A stretch of 64,000 bases of DNA from Legionella spiritensis (GTDB lineage: Bacteria > Pseudomonadota > Gammaproteobacteria > Legionellales > Legionellaceae). The stretch lies in NCBI RefSeq assembly GCF_900186965.1, contig NZ_LT906457.1, forward strand, positions 1,142,501 to 1,206,500, written 5' to 3'. The position numbers and the translations under genes are program-made. Below, piece after piece: positions 17,624 to 26,036 of this stretch (position 1 is the stretch's first letter; every line of letters begins with the position of its first letter). The notes beneath the pieces are model-generated. The model was not told the DNA's origin and ran no database searches. It saw only the letters and a list, made by a program, of their open reading frames with translations.

Positions 17624-20047
17624 ATGACGAAAAGGATTATTCATAATCTCCAGGAATTCACTCAGGAATTGATTGATTTTATTTCCAATGGTACCGGAAG
17701 TGCAATCAGGGAATCAAAAACAGGCAATGACAGGAAGGAAGATAAAAAGCAACCCTCCCTGCTGGATGTTATGAAGGATTCCAAAAAAGAATATGGTGTT
17801 GAGGAATACAACCTGTTAGTACGGCTTTTTTATAGTGTCTCACGCAAGATGGGTGATGAATTTCTCGACGCTATCAATAAGCTTGAAACCGACAATGATC
17901 CTATTTTTCGGTTGCAGATTATCAGGGGATTGTTGATGAAGCTGCATTGGGATTCAACATCGTCCGGTACTACGTTATTGACTAAACTAATCCAGGCGGT
18001 ATGCGAAAGAAACGGTTATGAAGTGGAAACACCGAAATATCTTTACGATCATATTGTTAGTCCGCTGCGAGACATGTTGATCAATACGATTAACGCCATC
18101 GAGTCGGATCATATGTCCGAACTTGAGAAGTCAAAAGCACGTCAGCAGGAGCTGGACGCCTTACTTGAGCAAAAACGTAAGGAATTGATTAATGTTGTGT
18201 TGTTTGAAAACAAGGAACGTGCCGGTGATTTTGCAAAAAAGAAAGTAAACGCCGATAAAAAGGTTTTCTGTCTCGATCGGCCCGATCATGTGAAGCTGAA
18301 CTGGCATGTTCACTGGAAAGAGACAAGCGGTGAGCGGGATATGAAGGCTTTAAATCAGGAACTGTCCCTTTTATCGGAAAAGATAGAAATTCCCCGTCCC
18401 GCGGAACATAAAGACGATAAGTCCGCACGGAAAAAACCGCCGCACAACAAGATTCCACCCATGTTTCGTAATACGCGGATTCTGATAAATCCGCAACAAA
18501 TCGGGCACCAAAAATTTTTCTTCACCTTTGTCTTTTCCTCGAAAGACAACGTCAGAACGATAGACTGGCATGACCAACAGGGTAAGAAACATAATGTTGA
18601 TCCGGAGAATTATCCCGAGTTATTCAGTTTGCTGGTAAAACAGGTCGTTAATCCAAAGTCCGTCTGGGGATTAACCTGGTACGATATGAAGGGAAATGGC
18701 GAGGTTTTACACCTGAACAAGGAGTTGGAAGCGCTGCTGGCGAAACAGGATAGTCTGGCTTCGATTGATTTTTCTCGCGAATTGAAAATCAAAACGCAAT
18801 GCGAAAAAATGCTGGCGGATTATCTTGATAAACTTCAGGTTTTGATAAACCCGGATGAAGAGGCGCTCAAAATGGCTTCGTCTACCTTCGTGGTTTATAC
18901 CAGTTCCGATATAAAACGTATTGATTGGTATGACAGTCTGGGGAAAAAACATCCTGTCAATCTGAGTCATTCTCCGGAGCTGGCACAGTGGCTTGAAGAT
19001 AACGCGGATCAGGCCAAACAAGATTTGTCCCTGCTGAAAACATTGCTTCGTTACGTGTCCTTGCACAAAGAAATTGATGAAAAGAAGCAGACCAGCGTGC
19101 AGCAGGTATTGCAAAAGAAAATGGGCATCACTTTGATTCTTGCCGACGATGTGGACAAAATTCCCCGGTATAAGCGAATCCCGGGCACTTATATATTGTC
19201 CAGGGAGCCCGGGGAACCCGTGGGATCCTGGGTTTTGTATTGCCGGCAAAAAGGGGGCGTTAATGAAACGGTTCGGCTTGCTGACTGGGGAGACTTTAAT
19301 GATATTCTCGCGTCACTTGGCGATTCCTTGCCGGAAAAAATCGATGCAAAAACACGAGAAAAATTGCGTGCTACCATTTTGTCTGAACAACAGGCTTCCT
19401 TGCAACGGCAAACGAATTGTATAGCTATTGAACAATTTGATCCTGAGCAAGCCTCGCAATACAAGGCCGCTTCGTTTGTTGTGACCCAAAAGGATTATGA
19501 ATGGCAGATTTATTACATTGATACCTTACACAAAGCTATTCCGGTGGATCTGCAAGCATGTGCCGAAGCACATCATGTCATTGAAAACTTGCCGGAAACG
19601 ATAGCGGATTTACTGCCTGATCATTTCCTGGAATTGGGCGCGGCATTGAAGGAGTATGTGCCATCATCCCGTATTGACATCAATAAATACAGGGATTTGG
19701 AACGATGCTTCGCTACACGCTCCCAAAAACCTCTTCCGGGAAAGTTAAACTCGGATACCGAGAAAATGAATATAATTAGTACACTGGAAGGATTTTTTGC
19801 AGAGCGGGCTGTAAAAGGTAAACCGGACGTGTCTTCCCAAACGACCGACGCTGAAAAAGAGGTGGATGAGGAGAAGATGGTACCTCTTTCCGGCAAACTG
19901 GATCTGAGAAACTACGCGATCGCAACTTTGTTCGGTCATAAACCCAAACAGGCGTCTGCCAAAAAATCGGTAGAATTGGCGGATACGGATGATAACGATG
20001 CAATCACAGAAAACGGGCAACCTCTCCCGGCTAATAACCATTTGTAA
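17624..20047 (+). CDS. Large soluble protein with repeated IDWxD-type units; effector candidate
   Basis: An 807-aa leaderless protein with no recognised family. Residues about 165-205 are a charged helix, probably coiled coil. From about residue 298 a unit recurs: TIDWHDQQGKKHNV (about 298-338), a shorter LTWYDMKGNGEVLHL (about 348-372), RIDWYDSLGKKHPV (about 419-459), a diverged RLADWGDF unit (about 521-563) and QIYYIDTLHKAIPV (about 616-656). Each is a beta segment (F-hydrophobic-SSD), the W/Y-x-D-x-x-G/H-K core, then a short helix. The C-terminal 100 residues are polar and acidic. AAAGGAG precedes the ATG by seven bases. It overlaps nadE tail to tail by 17 bases. Translocation by a type IV system is only a guess from size, lack of signal and context. 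Confidence 0.7.
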   Translation: MTKRIIHNLQEFTQELIDFISNGTGSAIRESKTGNDRKEDKKQPSLLDVMKDSKKEYGVEEYNLLVRLFYSVSRKMGDEFLDAINKLETDNDPIFRLQIIRGLLMKLHWDSTSSGTTLLTKLIQAVCERNGYEVETPKYLYDHIVSPLRDMLINTINAIESDHMSELEKSKARQQELDALLEQKRKELINVVLFENKERAGDFAKKKVNADKKVFCLDRPDHVKLNWHVHWKETSGERDMKALNQELSLLSEKIEIPRPAEHKDDKSARKKPPHNKIPPMFRNTRILINPQQIGHQKFFFTFVFSSKDNVRTIDWHDQQGKKHNVDPENYPELFSLLVKQVVNPKSVWGLTWYDMKGNGEVLHLNKELEALLAKQDSLASIDFSRELKIKTQCEKMLADYLDKLQVLINPDEEALKMASSTFVVYTSSDIKRIDWYDSLGKKHPVNLSHSPELAQWLEDNADQAKQDLSLLKTLLRYVSLHKEIDEKKQTSVQQVLQKKMGITLILADDVDKIPRYKRIPGTYILSREPGEPVGSWVLYCRQKGGVNETVRLADWGDFNDILASLGDSLPEKIDAKTREKLRATILSEQQASLQRQTNCIAIEQFDPEQASQYKAASFVVTQKDYEWQIYYIDTLHKAIPVDLQACAEAHHVIENLPETIADLLPDHFLELGAALKEYVPSSRIDINKYRDLERCFATRSQKPLPGKLNSDTEKMNIISTLEGFFAERAVKGKPDVSSQTTDAEKEVDEEKMVPLSGKLDLRNYAIATLFGHKPKQASAKKSVELADTDDNDAITENGQPLPANNHL

Positions 20048-21629
20048 TCGGATAACGCCAGTCGCGTCCAAATGCCCTGGGACTGATTTTTGTTCCGGGA
20101 GGCGCCTGGCGGCGCTTGTATTCATTACGTTTGATCAATTGTATGACACGATGAACGACGCTGGCGTTAAAGCCGCGGCCAATGATGGATTCCGCGTCTT
20201 CATTGTTTTCCATATACGCCTGGATGATGGCATCTAAAACCGCGTATTCAGGTAGGGTGTCCTGATCGGTCTGGTTCAAGGCTAACTCGGCGGACGGCGC
20301 CCTTGCAAGGACACGCTCGGGGATCACCGGTGAGACGGTATTGCGGTAATGCGCCAATTCGTAAATCCGGGTTTTTAAAACGTCTTTTAACACGGCAAAC
20401 CCGCCGGCCATATCGCCGTAGATGGTGGTATAGCCAACCGCCGTTTCACTTTTGTTGCTGGTGGTCAGTACCATATTGCCTGTTTTATTGGAAAGCGCCA
20501 TCAGGAGCATGCCTCGTATCCTGGCCTGGAGATTTTCTTCCGTGGCGTCCCTCGGCAAACCTGCGAACGTCGGTTCCAGCGTGCTTAAAAGGCTATTGAA
20601 GGCAGGTTCTATAGGAAGTATGGTGTTGGCTACCTTCATAACATCCGCCTGTTTACGGGCGTCTTCAATACTTATGTCGGCTGTGTATCGTGACGGCATC
20701 AACACGGCATGTACACGGGACGGGCCTAGCGCATCCACGGCGATAGCGAGAGTAAGGGCGGAATCTATACCGCCTGACAAGCCGAGTAAAACACCCGGAA
20801 AACCGTTTTTTTCAATATAATCGCGAACGGAGCAGACTAACCCTTTGTACACCGTAGCCGTATTGTCGAGAGGCGGCAGGATGCCGTCCTTTATTTGAGG
20901 GCCGCGCACAGTCAAGGTGTGGAGACATTCTTCAAAGGCAGGCAACCTGGCACAAAGCGCCCCTTTGTCGTCATAGGCCAGAGATTGGCCGTCAAACACC
21001 AGTTCGTCCTGTCCGCCGACAAGATTGACGTAGATGATAGATAGCCCCTGTTCGGCATACGTTTTTAAAAGTCTGGTTCGATGATCATATTTTTCATAAT
21101 CAAACGGCGAGGCGTTGATGCACAACAGTGTCTCGGCACGGGCATCCAGTAATTGTCGCACCGGGCCTTCCTGCCAGATATCTTCACAAATACAAAGACC
21201 AAACCGATGTCCTTTTATAGTAATGATGCAAGGTGTGGCAGGTCCTGGAGTAAAATAGCGGAACTCGTCAAAGACCCCGTAATTGGGTAGTTTTTGCTTG
21301 TAATAACGTGTTACCAGTTTTTCCTGATAAAAAACACTGGCCGCGTTATAGCATTGTCCGCCGTCTATCCAGGGATGACCAATGACGACATGGCAATCAT
21401 GGATTTCTGCGGCGATGGCGTTTAGTTTGTCCCGGACTTGTTGATGAAATCCCTGACGAAATAACAAATCTTCCGGCGGGTAACCCGTCAGACATAATTC
21501 CGGAAAAATAATAAGATCGTGGTGGTTTTGATGAGTAGTAATAATCTCGGTTAGGTTAGCGGCATTTTCGCTAACCGCTCCGACGGTACTGTTTATTTGG
21601 CCAACAAGTATTGATAATCCGGGGTTCAT
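20031..21629 (-). CDS. nadE: Glutamine-hydrolysing NAD+ synthase
   Basis: Amidates nicotinic acid adenine dinucleotide to NAD+ using ATP and glutamine. The 532 aa contain two domains. The N-terminal nitrilase-type glutaminase (residues about 1-250) has the Glu of FPELCLTGYPPEDLL, the Lys of YYKQKLPNYGVFDEFRYF and the nucleophile Cys in LCICEDIW. The C-terminal synthetase has the PP-loop SGGIDSALTLAIA, then TTSNKSETAVGYTTIYGDMAGGFAVLKD. An in-frame start at 21743 would add 38 residues with no family match. The ATG at 21629 starts the protein as expected (NPGLSILVGQIN), although its ribosome-binding site is weak. It converges on the 807-aa gene. Confidence 0.93.
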   Translation of the reverse strand: MNPGLSILVGQINSTVGAVSENAANLTEIITTHQNHHDLIIFPELCLTGYPPEDLLFRQGFHQQVRDKLNAIAAEIHDCHVVIGHPWIDGGQCYNAASVFYQEKLVTRYYKQKLPNYGVFDEFRYFTPGPATPCIITIKGHRFGLCICEDIWQEGPVRQLLDARAETLLCINASPFDYEKYDHRTRLLKTYAEQGLSIIYVNLVGGQDELVFDGQSLAYDDKGALCARLPAFEECLHTLTVRGPQIKDGILPPLDNTATVYKGLVCSVRDYIEKNGFPGVLLGLSGGIDSALTLAIAVDALGPSRVHAVLMPSRYTADISIEDARKQADVMKVANTILPIEPAFNSLLSTLEPTFAGLPRDATEENLQARIRGMLLMALSNKTGNMVLTTSNKSETAVGYTTIYGDMAGGFAVLKDVLKTRIYELAHYRNTVSPVIPERVLARAPSAELALNQTDQDTLPEYAVLDAIIQAYMENNEDAESIIGRGFNASVVHRVIQLIKRNEYKRRQAPPGTKISPRAFGRDWRYPITNGY

Positions 21630-21759
21630 AGACGTTTTCAGGTTTCGGAATGAAGAAAGGGCGTATTCTATCTTATCTGACAGGCAAGAAAAATATTTAT
21701 AGTGGTTATGGTCTGTTGCCAGGCAAAAATGACCCGACACCATTTTTTACAAAAGAGCT

Positions 21760-22018
21760 GTAGCCCGTAAGGAGGCCGGCGGCCGTATTGCGGGTATCAT
21801 GGTCCGGTATTGTGTCAAACAGGTGCGCGCCCAGGTGAACGTTGTCCCGCATTCCGGCGGTGCCTCCATGACGGGCTACATGTTTTTTGTAAAAGAACGT
21901 AGCCCGTAAGGAAGTCGGCGGCCGTATTGCGGGTATCATGGTCCGGTATTGTGTCAAACAGGTGCGCGCCCAGGTGAACGTTGTCCTGCATTCCGGCGGC
22001 GCCTCCATGACGGGCTAC
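21760..22018. repeat. Tandem pair of type A inverted-repeat cores
   Basis: Two nearly identical 120-bp cores lie at 21760-21879 and 21899-22018, a 139-bp period. Each runs from GTAGCCCGTAAGGA to CTCCATGACGGGCTAC. The copies differ at only a few positions (GAGGCC versus AAGTCG, CCGC versus CTGC, GGTG versus GGCG). The orientation is reversed relative to the copies at 11170, 13917 and 34243. The linker (TTTTTTGTAAAAGAAC) repeats the flank before the first copy (TTTTTTACAAAAGAGC), so the unit was duplicated in place. Open reading frames through it are incidental. It fills the nadE to 22081 gap. Confidence 0.85.
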
Positions 22019-22080
22019 AGGAAACTGGATGCCGCGAACAAGTCGCGGTACGCAGGCGATGAGGTAGCAGGTTCTGTGTA

Positions 22081-22527
22081 TCAGGTTCCGAAAGAATTAG
22101 GATGATCGGATTGGATCCCTGCAAAATGTTTTAAGTTGTTTTTTTCACTGGCATACCATTTTAGCGATAAAGATTCCGGATTTTCTTCCTGTATGAAATG
22201 CAATTGATTGATCAGGCATTTTTTAACGTAATCCAAAGTCAGCGCAATGGCGCGATCAGGATCGGAAGAGGCGTTTTCGAGTGTCGTAATGTCTTTATTG
22301 ATGGTATTTAACAAATCAAGATAGGCTTCCTCGGCATCATTGCGAAATGACGATTCTCGGGGATGGGTGACGGAAAGGAACGTGTGAATGTTGCCTATGA
22401 GTTTTTTTATGGTGTTTTTTTCAGGGCAGGTTAACCAATCCAGTTCCGTACGAATCTTGTCTACCGAGCGTGCGTCAACGTCTCTTTCGTGAAAGATATC
22501 TGCCGGACTTTGTTGAAAATTTTTCAT
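22081..22527 (-). CDS. Small helical cytoplasmic protein, unknown
   Basis: A 148-aa, charged, apparently all-helical protein without signal or membrane segment. Recognisable only by composition: an N-terminal SPADIFHERDVDARSVDKIRTELDWLTC, a helix CPEKNTIKKLIGNIHTFLSV, and a pair of helices AEEAYLDLLNTINKDITTLENA and AIALTLDYVKKCLINQLHFIQEE. No family is recognised. It is divergent from the kinase-like gene, with 97 AT-rich bases between the two starts that probably hold both promoters. Nothing specific shows a function; a partner of the divergent gene is possible. Confidence 0.55.
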   Translation of the reverse strand: MKNFQQSPADIFHERDVDARSVDKIRTELDWLTCPEKNTIKKLIGNIHTFLSVTHPRESSFRNDAEEAYLDLLNTINKDITTLENASSDPDRAIALTLDYVKKCLINQLHFIQEENPESLSLKWYASEKNNLKHFAGIQSDHPNSFGT

Positions 22528-22624
22528 GAATGAATAGTCCCTGGTTTATGTCTCGTAATAATCATTAATTATAGTAATAAAATACGGCCTTATGGTCTAA
22601 AATTAGATGTAAATGAGGTATGAA

Positions 22625-24718
22625 ATGCCGGAAAACAGCAGTTCCCGCAAGGAAGGCACATCCTCGAAGGATAGTTCAAAAAGCATCAATACGACATCGG
22701 ATTCCTCCATCGATTATGGTCGGCTGGAAAGTCTTGGTTTTTTTCGGGTAGAAACCAACGGTGTCCTGGGTAAGGGCGCGTTCGGTTCGGTCGAGTTATT
22801 TGAGTACCACGGAGAACAGTTTAAGTCCTTGTGCGACGAAAAAGGCCGTGTGGCCGTCAAGTTTCAGAGTAATCCGGATAAAAATGAGCTTTTGATCGCA
22901 GAACACTTGTCGAAAAATTTGTTAAAAGGGGAATTATCCGGTGAAAAGGCGCGGTGTAACCAAACGGCGCCATTAGAAGATGAGGCAGGATTTCTTGGTA
23001 TCGTGACCGCGTATGAATATTACGCCCGTACCGTGCATGGTGAGGAACAGGAAGTGTCCAGGGATCTGCTGCAATTTCTTCGCCCCAAAAAACCGCCTTT
23101 GGAGCATGAAGACCCTGACATTGAACGGGCATTCCAAGAAAATCCCGCCATTATGTTAAGTCAGATAGCGTCATCCATGCATAGCTCGCAAGAAGCACTG
23201 CATCAGGCATCCGTTCTTCATGTTGATACCGCGCTTCGCAATTTTATGGTAAATGCCACATGGGATGAACAAGGCAACCTTATTGCCATTCAAAGCAAGA
23301 TCGTTGATTACGGACTATCAAAAATAGTTGAGAAAAACGAAAATGTATACGATTTTAGTCATGGTGCGAGATGGCCGGTTAAGCATTTTAATCAAGAATC
23401 GCTCGATAATGGAGTACTAAGTATCAAAACGGACTTACACGCGCTTCGTCTTGCCATGATCGGCATGGTCGGTCTGGCCAGTTCATCTGATCCGACTCAT
23501 ATTGAAGAAGATTTTATCAAATTCAAATACCCTGACGTAGAGGAATCCATTCCCGACTTTGCCAACAAACGTGTAAACGTTTCTGATGAGGCGTATCTGA
23601 AGATATTACTTACTAAAATCCGGGATGTTGTGGATATGCAATGTGACAACAATCCTGAAAAAAAAGCGGAATTATATTTATTCCTCGATTGTTATGAAGA
23701 TTACCTTTTATCGTTGCCGGATACGCATGATTTTAATGAGGCTCAGCGTCTGGACAGGGAAAAACTGCATGAAGCCAACAATCGGTTCGCCAAACGTTCT
23801 CTGGATATACTGGAAAACAGGCAAAAAGAATCGCCCGATCCGATGCAATACCGGCTTGCCTTGCTGCGGTTGCAGCAACTGGAGGGACTCGATAAAACAT
23901 TGGTTGACGACATCACCGAAAGAGTCAACAGTATTCCGCTTGCCGGCCCCAGTCAAGCGGTGGAACCATCAGGTTTTGTTTTACATGGGGTAAACACGCA
24001 ATCTTATGAGTCACAAAAACCAATCTCCGCTACGGATCTAACGAATTACAGTCCTATACCCCGTAACATTCATGAGTCACAAGAACCAGTCTCCGCTATG
24101 GATCTAACGAATTACAGTCCTATACCCCGTAACATTCATGAGTCACAAGAACCAGTCTCCGCTATGGATCTAACGAATTACAGTCCTATATCCCGTAACA
24201 TTCATGAGTCACAAAAATCCGTTTCCACTACGGATGAAACGGATTATGGACCGTTGCCTGCTGCAAGTGACAGGCCAACCGAATCGCCGGCACCCACATC
24301 GGAAGAGTACAGCGACCTGCCTGTTTTTGAGGATGAAAAAAGCAAGCCGTCATCTACTGCAACGCATGAGGGAAACGCTGCCTGGCAAGGGTTGTCATCC
24401 AGGTCGGAAACCGTGGGTTCCAGACGGTTGGCAAAACCGTTTGAAGGCCTCGGACAGCACCGCCGGAAGGAGCAATCCTTGCGCGATACAGAGCCTGTTG
24501 ACGAACTCCGGAGATCTGCTTCCAGTGAAACCATAAAAGAGAAGAAACCGCACACCCATACCAGTAAAATTGAGCAAATAATCAGACATCCTGTCGATAC
24601 GTTCAAGGAAGTGTTTCAAAGTTTTAAATCCCGGGTAAGAAAAAACAAGGATCATCATTCCGAAACATCGGAACGAAAACAGGATTATGAAGAAAACCAC
24701 AAAAATCAGCCTAAGTAA
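22625..24718 (+). CDS. Eukaryotic-like protein kinase with 22-aa tandem repeats; effector candidate
   Basis: A 697-aa leaderless protein. Residues about 40-300 carry the landmarks of a Ser/Thr kinase. The glycine loop is LGKGAFGSVELF (Gly46 onward) and VAVKF has Lys79. The catalytic loop HVDTALRN has Asp201 and Asn206 in HxDxxxxN spacing, but the usual Lys two residues after Asp is Ala203. DYG at 228-230 replaces DFG. A helical region follows. Then come four 22-residue repeats (residues 462-549, consensus ESQEPVSAMDLTNYSPIPRNIH) and a polar tail ending in the acidic DYEENHKNQPK. An ATG at 22613 is in frame; the ATG at 22625 has GAGGT five bases upstream. LegK-type effectors are the nearest known idea. 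Secretion is not shown. Confidence 0.75.
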   Translation: MPENSSSRKEGTSSKDSSKSINTTSDSSIDYGRLESLGFFRVETNGVLGKGAFGSVELFEYHGEQFKSLCDEKGRVAVKFQSNPDKNELLIAEHLSKNLLKGELSGEKARCNQTAPLEDEAGFLGIVTAYEYYARTVHGEEQEVSRDLLQFLRPKKPPLEHEDPDIERAFQENPAIMLSQIASSMHSSQEALHQASVLHVDTALRNFMVNATWDEQGNLIAIQSKIVDYGLSKIVEKNENVYDFSHGARWPVKHFNQESLDNGVLSIKTDLHALRLAMIGMVGLASSSDPTHIEEDFIKFKYPDVEESIPDFANKRVNVSDEAYLKILLTKIRDVVDMQCDNNPEKKAELYLFLDCYEDYLLSLPDTHDFNEAQRLDREKLHEANNRFAKRSLDILENRQKESPDPMQYRLALLRLQQLEGLDKTLVDDITERVNSIPLAGPSQAVEPSGFVLHGVNTQSYESQKPISATDLTNYSPIPRNIHESQEPVSAMDLTNYSPIPRNIHESQEPVSAMDLTNYSPISRNIHESQKSVSTTDETDYGPLPAASDRPTESPAPTSEEYSDLPVFEDEKSKPSSTATHEGNAAWQGLSSRSETVGSRRLAKPFEGLGQHRRKEQSLRDTEPVDELRRSASSETIKEKKPHTHTSKIEQIIRHPVDTFKEVFQSFKSRVRKNKDHHSETSERKQDYEENHKNQPK
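24008..24271 (+). repeat. Four 66-bp in-frame tandem repeats within the kinase-like gene
   Basis: Units start at 24008, 24074, 24140 and 24206, each 66 bp (22 codons), all beginning GAGTCACAA. Units two and three are almost identical; the first and last have drifted (the last reads SQKSVSTTDETDYGPLP). The length is a multiple of three, so gain or loss of a unit keeps the frame. This is a likely variable-number locus. Confidence 0.9.
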
Positions 24719-24742
24719 GAAACATAGGCCCGGTACAACGGA

Positions 24743-24774
24743 TTGGTTGGGTTGTCTATAGTCAACCCAACCAA
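24743..24774. terminator. Perfect 12-bp hairpin between convergent genes
   Basis: TTGGTTGGGTTG (24743-24754) pairs with CAACCCAACCAA (24763-24774) across an 8-base loop, between the convergent kinase-like gene and the 24821-25819 gene. The position suits a bidirectional terminator. A-residues, not T-residues, follow on the plus strand, so this is tentative. Confidence 0.4.
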
Positions 24775-24820
24775 AAAATGAACTATGTCATCCGGTCACC
24801 GTGAATTGATAACGCGTCAA

Positions 24821-25819
24821 TTATATTGCTTTACTGGCGGAAGAACCCTTTTCCGGTAAGGTATCGAGACACAGTTCAATCACGTCCTGAACCATGCCCT
24901 GAAATACCTTACTTTGGCTGATTTGCACGCTCATGCTATTAATCATTGCCGCGCATTTGGTGGCGCGAGATGTGAGATGCGATGACAAGTCATCCGGCAT
25001 ATCCTCTTCCCTGGAAAGACAAAGATATTGAATGGCTTTGTACTCTTCGTCGGAAACGTCGGTTTTCGCAAAAAGTGGTTTCATAAGCTCTTTGACCGCG
25101 AGGATGGATTCGATTAATTTGGGAAAGTTCGTTTGCGGATCTATTTCCATTGGACAGTTCTCATTGGTTACTGCTTTTCCGCCGAGCAATTCAATCCCGG
25201 TACAATCCATAGACTGGCGTATGGCTTCGAGCAGAGTCAATCCCGACAAGGCGAAATAAATAAAAGGTTCCTGTTCTTCCAGGTGATCGCGGGTAATGAA
25301 TCCATTGTTTATCGCCTGCAGAGTTTGGGTTACCATTTCGTTATAAAAAGTTTCCCGTATCAAGTCAGTCGTTATACCGGTTTCATCCAGTTTGCGTAAT
25401 GCCTTTTCTGCCGGGGTTATGCCTTTGGCTTCCAGAACAAATTGTTTTAATACAGGCAACATCGCCTGAAATGCTTCCGTACTCATCAGCATGCCGGCGA
25501 GAGTCTCTATTTTCCTTTCCAGATCCGGGGTTGGAGTGGAATTTTTGATGTTTTGTACGGCCTTAAAAAATGGTCGGTACATAATTGGACAATTTTCATC
25601 GTTTATTACCGTACCGTCACTTAAACGAATGCTGTCGGAGGTATCTTTGGATGAATCAAGAATGTTAATAATAATATTCTCAACCAGCTTGTTGAAACTG
25701 CTGTCGATATTTTCTGCGTTGATGCCTTCATCGAGCAAGGCCAACTCAACCATATCGTTGTAAAAAACATCTTTAAGCCGCCGGATTAACGGGTTGATTA
25801 TTTCTCGTCTTGCAAACAT
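24821..25819 (-). CDS. Internally duplicated helical protein, unknown
   Basis: A 332-aa leaderless protein of unknown family. Two halves resemble each other. VFYNDMVELALLDEGIN in the first matches TFYNEMVTQTLQAINNGFI in the second. SDGTVINDENCPIMYRPFFKAVQNIK matches GGKAVTNENCPMEIDPQTNFPKLIESILAVK. The NDENCP/TNENCP motif is the clearest anchor. Predicted content is almost all helix. An in-frame ATG at 25870 exists. The ATG at 25819 is preferred because GGAGT lies four to five bases upstream. It converges with the kinase-like gene. The role is unknown; the setting among other unfamiliar soluble proteins makes an accessory or effector role possible. Confidence 0.65.
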   Translation of the reverse strand: MFARREIINPLIRRLKDVFYNDMVELALLDEGINAENIDSSFNKLVENIIINILDSSKDTSDSIRLSDGTVINDENCPIMYRPFFKAVQNIKNSTPTPDLERKIETLAGMLMSTEAFQAMLPVLKQFVLEAKGITPAEKALRKLDETGITTDLIRETFYNEMVTQTLQAINNGFITRDHLEEQEPFIYFALSGLTLLEAIRQSMDCTGIELLGGKAVTNENCPMEIDPQTNFPKLIESILAVKELMKPLFAKTDVSDEEYKAIQYLCLSREEDMPDDLSSHLTSRATKCAAMINSMSVQISQSKVFQGMVQDVIELCLDTLPEKGSSASKAI

Positions 25820-26036
25820 GGATACTCCGCGCCTGTTGTTGAAAGGTACTGTTGGCGATTTTAGCTTCAAAAGCGATATTGGGGCTTTATTTAACCATGG
25901 TGTTTAAATTTTATCAATAAAAAAATAAAAATCAGGAGAGCGACTATCAAAAACAGATAAAACAGGGGAGTGAATATTAAAATCTCTTCAAATTCGCTAT
26001 AATGGTCGGTTTCGCATTAAGAAATCTTGGATACCT

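Noticed and set aside
20031-20047. Frameshift or misassembly at the overlap of the 807-aa gene and nadE
   Set aside because: Both proteins end normally; a 17-base tail-to-tail overlap of convergent genes is ordinary.
21706-22008. 100-codon reading frame on the minus strand
   Set aside because: It runs through the tandem repeat pair and repeats its own sequence; it has no ribosome-binding site or family features.
24008-24271. CRISPR-like array
   Set aside because: Repeats are directly joined, 66 bp long and in frame within a protein gene, with no spacers.
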